Shown: positions 1 to 11,203, numbered from the stretch's first letter. The stretch: DNA of 64,000 bases from Homarus americanus (GCF_018991925.1 NW_024744357.1:3433658-3497657); one strand, 5' to 3'. Numbers and translations: made by a program. The notes: generated from the letters alone by a model not told the origin.

Positions 1-61
1 AAAAAAATATTCCTAATGGTTCGATAATCATAATAGATATTAATGAGTTGCTTCATACATT

Positions 62-98
62 ACCTAACCTAACCTAACCTAACCTAACCTAACCTAAC
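62..98 (-). repeat. Telomere-type (CCTAA)n interior array
   Basis: About seven perfect copies of CCTAA (TTAGG on the minus strand), the canonical arthropod telomere unit. The array is short and flanked by unique sequence, so it is an interstitial telomeric repeat and not a chromosome end. The 44 bases to its right resemble the right flank of the array at 11489-11505. Confidence 0.9.
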
Positions 99-949
99 GT
101 ACTTGAGTAGAATTGAAGTATATTATGAGGGTAAACGACGTCATAAATAAAAATCCAAATTTTGTAATATACGAAATTACTGCCATTAAGTTTTAACAAC
201 AGAAAACAAAAAGTTGCCCTACCGTAGCAAAAAAATACTTGAGTTAGACCTTAAAAAAATACAAAACACAGAAAATTATCTCCTTTGTAATCTTTAATTG
301 TTGATGGACGAGTGTAATCACAAACTTGTCACTTACTTGAAGATTGTAGTTATTGAAGTACAGTACAGTATTAACTTCATAACGTAAGCGATCTTAAGAT
401 ACTACAATTTTTGTTTGTAATTCTGGAATAAAAAATATCAGGTTGGCATCACAGTTCAGTGAACACAATATGTAAGGAAGAATGATGAACGTTCACCTTC
501 AGCCCCGTGATGCAAGGAACAGAGGTCTGAACCTTCCCTAACCTTCCCTGTCAGGAGACCATCAATCATGAGAGCAGTGAAGCAGTGAGACAGTCGTGTG
601 TAGTGCAGTCAAGAAGCAGTGAAGCAGTTGAGTCAATGAAGCAACGACGATGACTGTCGTTTGAATGATACCGGTGTTGATTCACTGAGGTGGTTCGTGG
701 TTCATCAAGTACCACAGCGACACTTCATTAATGAGCAACATTTGTATAACAGTCCGGAGCAGAGACAATGAGACCTCGAGACTGCTTCCGGCAAAGGTTC
801 AGAACGGCTTCGAATATAATTTTTACTCGGTCCTGTTCATCTTGATAACCTTTAGTCCACGTATGTCATTATTACCTGTGTGCTAAACCTTTTCTTGTTA
901 TTCTCGTCGTCTGATAACATTTGTTGTTATTACCGGAACTGCTGACTGT
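99..949. other. Non-coding stretch, no gene seen
   Basis: AT-rich unique sequence. It holds an 11-base motif TAAACGACGTC at 132-142 shared with 11536-11546, and a loose cluster of AGCAGTGAAGCAGTGA-like words at 565-625. No coding signal, splice-like exon or RNA gene was seen. Confidence 0.6.
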
Positions 950-1543
950 GTGTTGTATCTTACTTCTACTTCTACTGCTACTTATACTGTTACTTCTACT
1001 GCTACTTCTACTGTTATTTCTACTCCTGCTTCCACTGCTACGTTTACTGTTACTTCTATTGATATTTCTACTGCTACTTTCACTGTTTCTTCTATTGCGA
1101 CTTATATGACTGCTTCCACTGCTACTTCTACTGCTGATAATTTTACTACTACCTCTACTGTTACTTCTACTGCTACTTCTACTGTTATTTCTACTCCTGC
1201 TTCCACTGCTACGTTTACTGTTACTTCTATTGATATTTCTACTGCTACTTTCACTGTTTCTTCTATTGCGACTTATATGACTGCTTCCACTGCTACTTCT
1301 ACTGCTGATAATTTTACTACTACCTCTACTGTTACTTCTACTGCTACTAATACTGCTACTTTTACTGCTTCTCCAGTACTGCTATTTCTTCTGTTACTTT
1401 TACTGCCACTTCTGCTACTTCCACTGCTACTTCTACTATTATTTCTACTACTACTTCTACTACTGATACTTCTATTACTGCGACTGCTGTTGGTGCTGTG
1501 TCAACAACTACGGTTATCATAGGTGCTGTTCCCACCACAGCCA
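950..1543 (+). repeat. Degenerate TAC trinucleotide array with exact 171-bp duplication
   Basis: The stretch is a decayed (ACT/TAC)n array. Positions 990-1160 and 1161-1331 are identical by eye, a perfect tandem duplication of 171 bases (57 codons). Read on the plus strand it gives a 190-residue Ser/Thr-rich peptide without a stop (950-1522), superficially like a mucin. There is no signal peptide, no flanking splice site I trust, and the reading frame follows from the 3-base period. I call it a repeat, with a small chance that it is a mucin-like exon. Confidence 0.75.
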
Positions 1544-1616
1544 CCCGCTGTTATTTTAGTTCTGGTCACTCACTCTGATGCTTTTGTTGATACAGAGAAT
1601 TAAATCATTTCCTACA

Positions 1617-1633
1617 GTGTGTGCGTGCGTGTG

Positions 1634-1672
<39 letters not shown>

Positions 1673-1691
1673 GTGTGTGTGTGTGTGTGTG
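1617..1691. repeat. (GT)n microsatellite
   Basis: About 37 GT units with a few GC interruptions. Confidence 0.95.
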
Positions 1692-2053
1692 ACTCAGACA
1701 TGAGGCCGAAGCCAACGACTCATTTGTTTATTCATTCTTTTATTTAATCACTAATGAAAATTCAGTTTTGCAAATAATCTATAAAATCATCCAAGATGAT
1801 ATATAAACCTTGTAATGTACAGTCGGCATCCCTCAGGTGGGAAGATCTTCCCAATAATGTTGAACAGACTCTTCACTGGGGCTGAGGAGACGGGGAGGCA
1901 AAGATGATACAATACGTGTCCGAGCCGAGGTTCAGGTCAGAGCAAACAAGACAGGGATCACTTCAGCTGTGACGTCACGATATGGTCAGTGTGTCTGTGC
2001 AAATAATAAAATCCGAAGCCGAAACCGGATTCGGCCCCATGTCTGGCTGTACT

Positions 2054-2054
<1 letters not shown>

Positions 2055-2115
<61 letters not shown>
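2055..2115. repeat. (TAA)n / (ATT)n microsatellite, the LINE's 3' tail
   Basis: About 20 perfect trinucleotide units placed exactly where the minus-strand LINE 3' UTR ends. Confidence 0.9.
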
Positions 2116-2117
<2 letters not shown>

Positions 2118-2767
2118 AGTTAACCGAAATGATGAACGTTACATAATTGGGGAATGGGTCACTTGATTCACAAATAATATACAAGTAACATAAGTGATAG
2201 AAATATGATATATAATAACGGGGGGAGGAAGATCATACAACAGGGAATTTGATCATACTAAAAATACAAAGGAAAGATGAGCAGAGAGTGAACACACTGG
2301 TTAATTCAGAGTTATTGATAATTTTCACAATCTTTGGGACTGGGTTGTTCTTATAACGATCAGTACGTGCTCGTATGGGCTGGATGCGGTTGTGGTGTCG
2401 AACAGCAATTTGCGGACGTGGGATCTCGGGTGGGAGCAGGGGACAGTGTCAAGGATGGTGCAGAACCTTCTCCCCAAACTTGCAGATGCGGTCATGGTGA
2501 TGGTCAGTGAAAGCCAAGAGGGTCAGTGTGTTGAGCGCTTCTTGATGTGTGGAGTAAGAAGGGGAGAGAATAATTTTGCATGCCCTCTTCTGCGTTTTTT
2601 CCAGATGTTTGAGATGTGTGGCATTTAGGGAGGAAGACCAGGCAGGGGAAGCATAGGTGAGTTTGGGAAGTATGAATGTTGAATAAGCTCCGAGGGACTT
2701 GAGATGGCGGAGGAGGTGGAGACGAAAACTGGAAGATTTGACAATTGTACTGACGTGTGCTTTCCAA

Positions 2768-2771
<4 letters not shown>
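2055..2771 (-). mobile_element. 5'-truncated LINE: C-terminal end of reverse transcriptase ORF, 3' UTR and ATT tail
   Basis: Read on the minus strand, 2771 to 2449 encodes the connection/C-terminal part of a non-LTR retrotransposon polyprotein. It contains LPKLTYASPAWSSSL, then HLKHLEKTQKRACKIIL, the usual 'leucine-P-x-leucine-x-Y-A...W' and 'Q-R-A-x-K-I-I-L' signature that follows the reverse transcriptase core in jockey/CR1-like LINEs. It ends at a TGA (2449-2451). After a frame shift, the last part of the ORF resumes (RARTDRYKNNPVPKIV, roughly 2400-2310) and stops near 2233. The copy finishes in an (ATT)n tail at 2115-2055, a normal LINE 3' end. The catalytic core is absent: the 5' break lies at the GT microsatellite at 2772. 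It is dead. Clade assignment is from memory only. Confidence 0.85.

Positions 2772-2806
<35 letters not shown>
2772..2806. repeat. (GT)n microsatellite at the 5' break of the LINE
   Basis: About 17 perfect GT units immediately upstream (minus-strand sense) of the truncated LINE. Confidence 0.95.
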
Positions 2807-2810
<4 letters not shown>

Positions 2811-3864
2811 TGTGATGTGCTTTTAAAATACATTCACGTCATGTAATAATCATAACACAAGAATTATGCTCCATCGGGGCCAAGGGTCACGCACCATAGT
2901 TGACAGGCGTGTTGCTGCGCCACCTCGGCATTAGCCCTAGGGTGAGCATAACCACCTCCAACCCCACCACCTTGACTGCCCTGATTGGCTCACACCTTTG
3001 ACCTCCGCCCCGCCCCCTGACCCTTGAACGAGAGTAAACCCGGGCAAATGTTCAAAATACTCTATAACTCGATTGAATTTACTCTTGGCATTATCCGTTG
3101 CGTCCCAGCCCACCACTCCCCGTTAGAGGTGAGACTGGCAGGGCCGGGAAACTGTTTTTCAATGAGTTTTTGTGGGTGTTGTTTTTACAGCTGATGAACA
3201 ATGGGGAGAGAAATTAACTGGGAAAGCGTATTTTAACACAGACAGACAGACAGACAGCGAGGCAGGCAGATAGATAGATAGATAGATCTTGCCTTAGAAA
3301 TATTAACTGCGACCCAGGAAAGCCGTACTCAGGGTCAGCTTCTCAATAGACCCTGGTGGTGTGAGGTGAAGTATTGTATCTCTCTCGACCTGAACCTGAA
3401 CCACAACTGAACCTCTGTGACTAACTCCGACACCGACACCGAGACCGGGACCTGGTAAACAAATCTCGAGACCTATCACAGCCCTGTACACACACACACA
3501 CACACTCACAAACACACATACACACACACACAGGGTATTACACATAAGAGATACATATAGACACTGTTCCCACATATCATCCTGACACAGAATTGATCGT
3601 TTCCTGTGTCAGATGAAGGGGATAAAATAGTTGGTGTTCGTATAAGGATAAACGATGGACTTTTTCGTATGTGAGAGTCGACCGCCCATGATATCGATTT
3701 GTGTTGTGAAGAACTTATGAAATTTGGTTTTGACGTTGAATAATTTAGTTTATTGTTTATTGTATATCGTGGGGTTATTCTTCATTGTTGTTTCCTGATT
3801 AATTTTATTCACAAATGTCTTTTTGAGTTTGGTAATAATATATTTTTTGTCATTGTCGACCGTT

Positions 3865-3895
<31 letters not shown>

Positions 3896-3984
3896 TCTTC
3901 AGAAACATAAAGACCATGAAGTTAATTAATGTAATATTTACAGCAACATTATCTTTAATTACCAAGTAAATTACCGACAATAAA
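2807..3984. other. Non-coding, with small microsatellites
   Basis: Contains GACA/GATA runs at 3237-3288, an imperfect CA array at 3487-3534 and a CT array at 3865-3894. The rest is unique and I see no exon. Short minus-strand ORFs here run into the CA and CT arrays. Confidence 0.6.
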
Positions 3985-4500
3985 CATTTATCCTATGTTT
4001 ACTAAATTACCACACTAGCCAACTGTTATAACTACCACCACTACCACAATTGCCAGCCACCATAACTACAACCACTTTAGCAGCCAGCACGTGTAAACAT
4101 CACAACGACCACAATTATCACTACCTCAACAACTACTAAACCATCACCACCTCACCACTTGAATTACCTGTACCTTAACTATATACAGCAGACACCACCA
4201 AAATTACCAACCCAATTCCAACAACAACAACCACATCCTCAAGAACAAGCTCAACCACAATCGCCACAATCGCTACAACAATCCTCTTTACCACAGCCAT
4301 TACACTACAATCACCTCTACCATAACCACCACATTAATCACTTATACCACAATCACTTTCTCAATCACCTTTACCATAACTACCACAACCACCACCTCTA
4401 CCTCAACAACTATCACAACAACAACCTCAGCCATAACCACTACAGGATCTACCTCTACCACCATAACTACCACCACCACCACCACAACCACAACTACCAT
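3985..4500 (+). repeat. Degenerate ACCACC/ACCATAACC-rich stretch
   Basis: Purine-poor (A/C/T) sequence built from ACC, CAC and AAC words, strongest at 4315-4500. The 135-residue His/Asn/Leu/Tyr-rich plus-strand ORF (4159-4566) is a by-product of this composition. Confidence 0.7.
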
Positions 4501-4854
4501 CTGGCATCATTTCCTGTCCTCTGTGTGACCTCACTCGCCAGCAGCTACACATTAAGACCCTCGTAAAATATGCATAATTCCCACCACTGGCCTCAGAGGT
4601 CAAAGGTCAGGAGGTAGCAGAAACAGCTTGCGGGCGGAATGACCTGTCTGATCCCACCAACCACGACGCTGCGGGAGGATATAACTTCTTCTTTTTTTTT
4701 GCGGTTTCCCACTTTCTGAGAACCAAGTAAGCTATAACTATGATAATGGCACACGGCTGGGGTCGAAAATGAGACTTTTAAGAGAGGTGGAGAGAGGAAG
4801 CTACTCTCTCTGATAGCTTTTTTAATCGCCGTTAAGAAGTGAAGACTCCCTGTG

Positions 4855-5042
4855 TTCCTTGCTGGTTGGATAGAGTACTCGCCTTCTGACCCAACAACCA
4901 TCAATTCGAGTCCCGCAGTAGACTGTATGAGTACCTAATTTTAAAACTATGGACGTGATAGATGGTAGAGTCCAGTGCCCGACTATCCTGCCTCCTTGTG
5001 TACCGAAGGCTTGGTCTCCAGTGTGCTGTATACACACTTCCC
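4855..5042 (+). mobile_element. tRNA-derived SINE, copy 1
   Basis: The head resembles a tRNA: an A-box-like GCTGGTTGGATAGAG at 4861 and a B-box-like AATTCGAGTCC at 4903-4913, with tRNA-like spacing. The body after the head aligns by eye with a second, inverted copy at 40017-40232: both have ACTCGCCTYCTG after the A box, then a GTACCT word, GTGA-A/GGGTAG, and CCTCCTTGTRTACCGA about 130-140 bases from the A box. Two copies sharing both head and body indicate a dispersed SINE family and not a decayed single tRNA gene. No A-tail or target-site duplication was resolved. Confidence 0.7.
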
Positions 5043-7986
5043 CCAACAGGCCATCGTGTTCAGTGTGGAAGAAGCTACATCTTATACGGGTGAGGTGAAG
5101 TCAATATACATCAGATCCAGAGATGCCGATAACAGATGCAAAAGACATTAAGACTGATAAACAGTAAGTAGTGAAACGGATAGAAGGGTGAAGAAATGGA
5201 TGGATAGGATGATAAAAATGAAAATAGAGTTGCAAACATTAATGAATAGATTTGTTGATAACTATAATGATAGAAATATAATTAAAAGAAGATAAATAAC
5301 CAGATATATCAATAGATAGTTAGATAGTTATTGTAATATAAGTTGGTTGATGTGAAGGAGTTCTGGAGGTTTACGCCAAAAGGATACTGTGGTGTCCTTC
5401 CTGCCGGTCATACACACCATCAGGATGTTGGAAGGATGTAATTTATCACCCCTGTGTCCTTCCTGTGTTACCCTGACTGCTGCCATTGTAGGTAAAAATA
5501 GGACTGCTCTCTCATCATCTTTAAGTTCTACGCTTTTCCTTTTCTCATTTATCAAGGTGATTCATTTTGCCGTTTTATTCTTCTTCTTTGTCTGGGAGCA
5601 AAAGACACATTCAAATTATTGTTGTTTTTCTTCATAAATTACAAGAAGACATCCTGGTGTGTGTGTTGATTATATTGGAGTATTAGACAGATAAGACTAT
5701 AGTCGTGTTGGGTGATGATCCATGATGGCGTAGATATATAAAGTTCTATCAGGGAGAAAAATCACTTTAGAATGTGTATAAATTACCATTACAAATCTCA
5801 TTATATCAAGCTTCTTTTTTACTGCCTGGTGCATTAATATGTTAAGTTAGGTTTGGTAGGGAATTTTGGGGTAACGACCACACTGCAGCGCCTCTATCCT
5901 CCGTTTAGTATCTTCTTATAAATGTACAGTATGTGGCGTGGACTATTGAGTATCTGCGCTGGTTAGAGACGATCCTCCTCCGGTAACTGACTTTTGCAGT
6001 TACGGATAATAATTGGCACATGCTGTGATTCCCTATACGGATAACTGTATTTTTTGGTTATATCGTATTGGATAAATTACTTTTCTCTTTATATCACACA
6101 CAGATAATTAAAGTATGCTTCTTATCTTAAATCCAGAATAATTGACGCTTACGGTGTGGATTAATGACATTTGCTGTTATTTGATAGATAAATAATTGAC
6201 GTTTGTGGTTAATATAATGAACTTTATATTTCGAACTATTTAATAATTTTATGAGTTCTATAAAGGCTTTGTTGTCCTGTGTACTTTCTAATCCTGGAAA
6301 TTGAATCTCCTAAAACTAATACCAAGTGAATGGCGCTTCATAAATAAGACAGTTGGAGCGTTTGAGACCCAAATACAACTTACAAGGACTAGCTCTTAAA
6401 AGTTTCCAGTTAATGCTCTTTAAGACTGAGTCAGGCATACTTAATAACCCTGGCGAAGAAGATGACAGAAGATGATAGAAGCAAAAGAACGGGAGAGACT
6501 ACAAAATATAAATAAATGGAGAGACAATCAGATATAATAGACTGGTCCCAACACGTACAGACGGCAAATAAGAGCTGGAACCTTAGCAGTCGGTCCAGGA
6601 TGAAGGTCACTTGGGCCCCTCATCTTGTCCCAACTGAAATAAAAACAAAATTAAACAGGGAAAATAACAGAATAGAAATAGTATGCAAAGTACCTGAAAG
6701 ATTTACAACACCTTGCAAGGAGGAAAGGCCTCGTGTGAGTAAGAATCACAGCGTCTTAGCGTACAGCCTCACCAGATACTGCCAGTCTTTCCACGAGCTA
6801 CCTGAGTGATGGCACCGTAATATATACCCTACGACCTCCTTACTGAATGAAGATTTTACTCAAAGGACCAAAATTGTCAAAAGCGTGAGAGTGAGAGAAT
6901 TACCTCAGCTGTTCCCACCAGGAGATATATAATGATGGCGTCTTTACCTCAGCAACTCTCGCTGAGGATATAAGTAGTGTGGGAACAGTGTACAGGTGAC
7001 CGCCAGCCACACAACCTGCTGGTGCTGTTGTTACCGTGTGACAGATGTCTCCCTTAGTATAAAAGATGAAAAAGTAGGACATACACACAAGCACACGAAC
7101 ACACATAACATGAACGCTCATAGAACTTGGAGGTTCTTGTGATTTTAAAAGATAGAAATAATTATAAAAATGCCAGAAATGTGAGCATGAGCCATAAACA
7201 AAAACATTGACTATACTCTGGGACGATGAGGACAAGAGTGAGGTCAAGGGAGAACAAACACTGTAATTCACATCATAAAAACGTCAGTACGGTCTGCCTC
7301 CCTTCCTGTTGTACCACACACTGCTCCTTCACTCTTCCCCCACACACTTACATCATAGGAAGATTACCTGAATGGTTCTTGGACGATCTTAGTAGACGAG
7401 GAATTCAACAAGAGGGGCAGGGTCCGGAGACATTCAACTGGTCTTTGTCGCCCAGTCATCGTTGATTTGTTATGATTCCCTTACACAGAAAAGAAAAACC
7501 CGAAGTTTTCTTTGGTATCCATCTTATGAGACACCCTGTAAACAGTACAGACTGGCACAAAAATAAACAAAAATGAGGTAGTAGTTAAGTACATACGTAG
7601 GACTCACTGTACACACACAGCTCTAACAAACAACAACACGCGGTACACGTTCGACTGTTTCTCCATCACTGGCGCTGTTTTGATACCATACCTGACCTTC
7701 CCTGCCACCAACCTCACTCCACTGAGGTAAATTACACACGATTGGCCAGAAGTTAAAAAAGAAATGACTGCCGCAGTTTGTTTCCGCCCGCTGAGAGTCA
7801 GGATGGGAGGGAAGGCGCACGTCACGGCCCCCAGCGGTGCCTTCACACCAGGCTAGGATTTTCTCCTCAATACACCTGCAGGATAAGATGTATACTTATT
7901 ACCGCATGGAACATTCTCTCGTCTGTCTGTGTGTCTTTCTGAAAAGGTGATAGGTACTATGTGCTATACTCACTGCTGTATCAGGT
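5043..7986. other. Long non-coding stretch, no gene seen
   Basis: AT-rich, mostly unique sequence. ORFs of 75-123 residues occur on both strands, for example 6516-6809 (+) and 6900-7271 (-), but none shows a recognisable domain, consistent codon bias or good splice borders. I treat the stretch as intergenic or intronic. Confidence 0.55.
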
Positions 7987-8324
7987 GTAAGTGACCGCTG
8001 TAACTGGCCTCAGGTGCATCAGGCTGTAAGTGACCGCTGTAACTGGCCTCAGGTGCATCAGGCTGTAAGTGACCGCTGTAACTGCCCTCAGGTGCATCAG
8101 GCTGTAAGTGACCGCTGTAACTGGCCTCAGGTGCATCAGGCTGTAAGTGACCGCTGTAACTGGCCTCAGGTGCATCAGGCTGTAAGTGACCGCTGTAACT
8201 GGCCTCAGGTGCATCAGGAGTAAGTGACCGCTGTAACTGGCCTCAGGTGCATCAGGCTGTAAGTGACCGCTGTAACTGGCCTCAGGTGCATCAGGCTGTA
8301 AGTGACCGCTTTAACTGGCCTCAG
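7987..8324 (+). repeat. 39-bp minisatellite, about nine copies
   Basis: Unit begins GTAAGTGACCGCTGTAACTG and ends CTCAGGTGCATCAGGCT. One copy near 8215 is shortened. Since 39 is divisible by 3 and the unit lacks stops in two frames, 13-residue repeat peptides read through on both strands (7981-8214 minus, 8014-8223 plus); these are not genes. Each unit carries the strong splice-donor-like word GTAAGT. Confidence 0.95.
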
Positions 8325-8799
8325 CACACGTCCAATATCACCTCTATAATCAACATTATAAACTTAACGAAAAATTTACCGTCTGATGTGCTGTTATGAC
8401 TGATGACATCATTTACAGCTCTAGTCAACAATCTTCCTGTGCTAGTGCAGAGAAGGACAGTGCCTCTATCACACTACAGCTGAATGAAAGTTTCCACCAC
8501 AAGCTTTACACGATCTTCAGTCTTAAGTCCTCCTTGCCCACTAAACCACCTACACACTTCCTAGCAATTATGAAATATGCATCCGGTAAAGGAGGTTTTA
8601 ATCGGTATTTTCCTGTCTTGTGAGATCCTGTCGAGAAACTCCTTAGTCTAATGTTTATCTGTTTTTCTTCTTGTGATATGTCATATATGTGTGTGTTATG
8701 CACACAGGGTGGTGTAATACGTCTAGTGTAGCAGCATTAGGTTAGTGTTAAGGTACAAGCACTGCCTGCTTCCTCTTGCTTTTCGCTACCGCCGCTAGT
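8325..8799. other. Non-coding, no gene seen
   Basis: Unique sequence between the 39-bp minisatellite and the LINE block. Short ORFs lack recognisable features. Confidence 0.55.
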
Positions 8800-9660
8800 T
8801 AACCCTCATGTTGAGCAGGCTAGACCAGCAGGGGATCTCGGAACAGCATTAGGCCCCACATGGACGGTTCATAGGCCTACTGGCATGTGGACATGTCCTG
8901 GCACCTACCAACCACTGCCCTGCTGCCTTGTGGATTAACCTTGGTACGGTATAAGGCTACGGTAGTAAACTCTGAACGAAAAATCTGTGGTGGAGCCCCG
9001 CAACAGGCAGACATGCTTACTGAGTCCAGTAAGACCCCAACGGCGGTGTAGGCAAAAGAGGTGACCAACATGGGAACCCAACGACTACACCGGCGGATGA
9101 AGGCAATGCATGATGGACAGACTACTAAGGCGAAACCCAACAAACTGGTCTATCATCAGTCCATTGCAACTCTCCTCCCCAGAAGTTGCAACACTTGTAC
9201 CACTGGATCAGGATAAGGGGGAGCCAAGATGTGTGGTTGCAGCCTGCGCTCCTGCCTCACCACATAAATCAATTCATGTGCAGCCATCATCCAGCTCACC
9301 TTCTCATCATCATCAAACCCTTATACCCCCAAAAGTCCTATGGCGATACATGAGTGGCGATGGGGACAGGCAAAGATGACTACCGGGAGTCTATAGTCAC
9401 AACTCTGCACATGGGCGGCACAGATAACATGGTCGTTTATGCACTGGACCTAGGCAGCAGTGCAATCCGGTCCTGTCTGTGCGACTGAGCAGCCCTTTCG
9501 AGGAGCCACTCTGCTCACCCCACATGGGGAGGGGGCTAGAAAAAGTGCCCTAAACATAGCCTGCCTAAAAAAACAATATGACTGGGCAACCACACCCAGT
9601 AAGGTCATCCTGATGCCGTCGAAAACATAATCACAGACCAAAAAAACACACTATACGTAT
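8800..9660 (+). other. Probable 5' untranslated region of the following LINE
   Basis: This GC-richer stretch runs without a clear break into the LINE reading frame that starts at 9671. Its composition and lack of long ORFs fit a LINE 5' leader. The left boundary is a guess; a database match to full-length family members would settle it. Confidence 0.4.
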
Positions 9661-9670
9661 ACAACCTCTT

Positions 9671-9738
9671 ATGGTCGCTGCATGGAATATCAGGACCCTT
9701 CTTGATACCGGCACAAATGAGCGCCCTGAAACAAGAAA
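9671..9738 (+). pseudogene. N-terminal stub of LINE endonuclease domain
   Basis: ATG at 9671 opens MVAAWNIRTLLDTGTNERPE, the typical beginning of the LINE apurinic-type endonuclease (the 'WN-x-R-T-L' strand with its conserved Asn). The endonuclease normally continues for about 200 residues with catalytic Glu, Asp and His positions; none follows here, because the sequence passes straight into reverse transcriptase motif A. Confidence 0.75.
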
Positions 9739-10600
9739 CATCGTGACTTGTACAGGGCCTTTATAGACCTTATTAAGGCCTTCGACTCGGTCAACAGGGA
9801 ATCCCTCTGACGGACCCTCGGTTGTTTTGGCTGCCCACCAAAATTCATTGCCATTGCGAGGCAACTCCACGATGACATGAACGGCAGTGTCCTACACAAT
9901 GGCACCCAGTCTGAGTTCTTCAGCATCCAAACTGGAGTAAAGCAAGGATTTGTACTGGCACCAACTCTCATTTCCATTTTCTTGGCTACCTTCCTTACTC
10001 GTGCCAAAGCCAATTTAGCCGGCGGGGTGGAAATCCAGTACCGGATGAAGGGACTTTTCAATATAAGACAATTCCAGGAAGAACAAATGTGTCGGCTGCT
10101 TCCTTCACAGAACTTCAGTATGCAGACGACCTCTCCCTCGTCGCTCACACTGAACGCGACCTACAGAAGGTCCTAAATACCTACGCAGATGTGTATGCAC
10201 ACTTCGAACTTGAGGTGAATGCATGTAAGACTCAGATTCTCTTCCAGCCTGCCCCTGGTTCAGCCACATCTCCACCACCCATCAACTTAAGGGTACTACC
10301 CTCTCTAATGGTACCCACTTCCAGTACCTTGGTTCCCACTTCTCCACCACCGCAGACATCGATGAAGAGATTCAACATCGGATTAGATGTACATCTCAAG
10401 CCTTTGACAGACTCCGTAACCGTGTCTACAAAGTTGTACGTGGTTGCAGTGGTCCTCCCCACCCTGCTGCATGGCAGCGAGACATAGGTCACATACAGGA
10501 GGCACCTCAAGGCACTTGAAAACTTTCACCAACGTAGTCTACGTTCCATCCTCCGAGTTCGCTAAGAAGACAAGAGATCAAACGCCAGTATTCTTGCTAA
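9739..10600 (+). pseudogene. LINE reverse transcriptase, broken by stop and frameshifts
   Basis: Recognisable in order: motif A region FIDLIKAFDSVNRESL at about 9760-9807, followed by a premature TGA; LHDDMNGSVLHNG and the TGVKQGFVLAPTL motif B region at 9866-9970; then, after a frameshift near 10085, ELQYADDLSLVAHTERD with the catalytic YADD at 10119-10130. Further on the family words FQYLGSHFSTTADIDEEIQ and the thumb-like VVLPTLLHGSET and TYRRHLKALENFHQRS (10433-10545) lie in different frames. Reverse transcription by this copy is impossible without a helper. The catalytic Asp pair is intact but the frame is not. Confidence 0.85.
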
Positions 10601-10934
10601 CACCAACAGTATGAGCCTCGAGGCTTCCATTATCCAAGAACAACTTCGTTGGCCATGTTACCCGCATGGACGACAGCAGACTGCCAAAGCAGCTACTTTA
10701 CAGTCACCTAACGAATGGTAAGTGTAACGCTGGTGGACAACAGAAAATGTATAAGGATAGTTTTAAGACAAACCTGGGAGACGATTACTCCACACCGTAC
10801 CGATTGGAGGAGCAACGGCACCAGAAGGTGTCAATACTTTCGAGTTACCCCAACTGTATACCAAGGCAGACAAGTGCCAACGCCAGAAACACGCTGCAGC
10901 TGCCCCTCCCGTACTAGATGTAGCCCTCCACACA

Positions 10935-11009
10935 TGTACCATGTGTGGACGACCCTGCCGGTCCCGTATCGGCCTCTCTAGTCACCTTAGAACTCACCAA
11001 CGTAGGTGA
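10935..11009 (+). pseudogene. C-terminal C2H2 zinc finger of the LINE ORF
   Basis: CTMCGRPCRSRIGLSSHLRT followed by HQRR and a TGA stop: spacing C-x2-C-x12-H-x3-H is a canonical C2H2 finger. A single finger at the very end of the ORF is a known feature of this LINE type and probably helps bind template or target. The finger itself is intact although the ORF before it is broken. Confidence 0.8.
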
Positions 11010-11059
11010 CATCCTTAATAACTCATATCATTGTATCATAGCTGGATGATCGTCATATT

Positions 11060-11203
11060 CGAGTCCGAGTGACATAAGTAGCTAGGATAGCTACTTATGT
11101 ACTAGGATATTTAATATTAAGGTAACAAAATGGTGGCGAAGGAATGGCTATTGGGGGAGGCTGGAGGCCATTGTTTAAAAAAAAAAGTAGTAGTAGTAGT
11201 AGT
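11060..11203 (+). mobile_element. LINE 3' tail shared with the element at 31 kb
   Basis: From 11079 the sequence (GCTAGGATAGCTACTTATGT, then TTTAATATTAAGGTAAC, ATGGTGGCGAAGG, ATTGGGGGAGGCTGGAGGCC, an A run and a (GTA)n tail) matches three copies at 30986-31425 that follow a quite different ORF. At 11072-11083 and 11089-11100 the tail forms a perfect 12-bp stem with a 5-base loop, a structure of the type LINE enzymes recognise at their RNA 3' end. Confidence 0.8.

Larger units (their letters stand above)
9661..11203 (+). mobile_element. Degenerate, internally deleted LINE with reverse transcriptase and C-terminal C2H2 finger
   Basis: The element reads in order: start of an endonuclease domain (9671), an abrupt junction near 9740, most of a reverse transcriptase (9740 to about 10600), a C-terminal region, a C2H2 finger (10935-11009), and a 3' UTR ending in a (TAG)n tail at about 11188-11203. 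Nearly all of the endonuclease and the front of the reverse transcriptase are missing. The frame is broken by a TGA at 9808-9810 where the family has Trp, by a frameshift near 10085, by further shifts between 10280 and 10430, and by several stops after 10487. The domain order fits an endonuclease/reverse-transcriptase LINE type that is often misannotated as a 'craniofacial development protein 2-like' host gene. That naming is from memory. Confidence 0.85.

Noticed and set aside
2392..2628. 78-residue plus-strand ORF and the 109-residue minus-strand ORF at 2504-2833
   Set aside because: The real coding signal is a different minus-strand frame (LINE C-terminal region); both ORFs are off-frame shadows.
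4159..4566. 135-residue His/Asn/Leu-rich ORF, possibly a histidine-rich protein
   Set aside because: Composition comes from ACC/CAC/AAC repeats and no signal peptide or splice support exists.
4861..4913. Functional tRNA gene
   Set aside because: A- and B-box-like words exist, but stems do not pair and a second copy shares the non-tRNA body, so it is a SINE. 61448-61494 likewise cannot fold as a tRNA.
7987..8324. CRISPR-like regular repeats
   Set aside because: Copies are contiguous 39-bp units with no unique spacers, in eukaryotic DNA without cas genes. The same applies to the 30-, 31-, 34- and 41-bp arrays.
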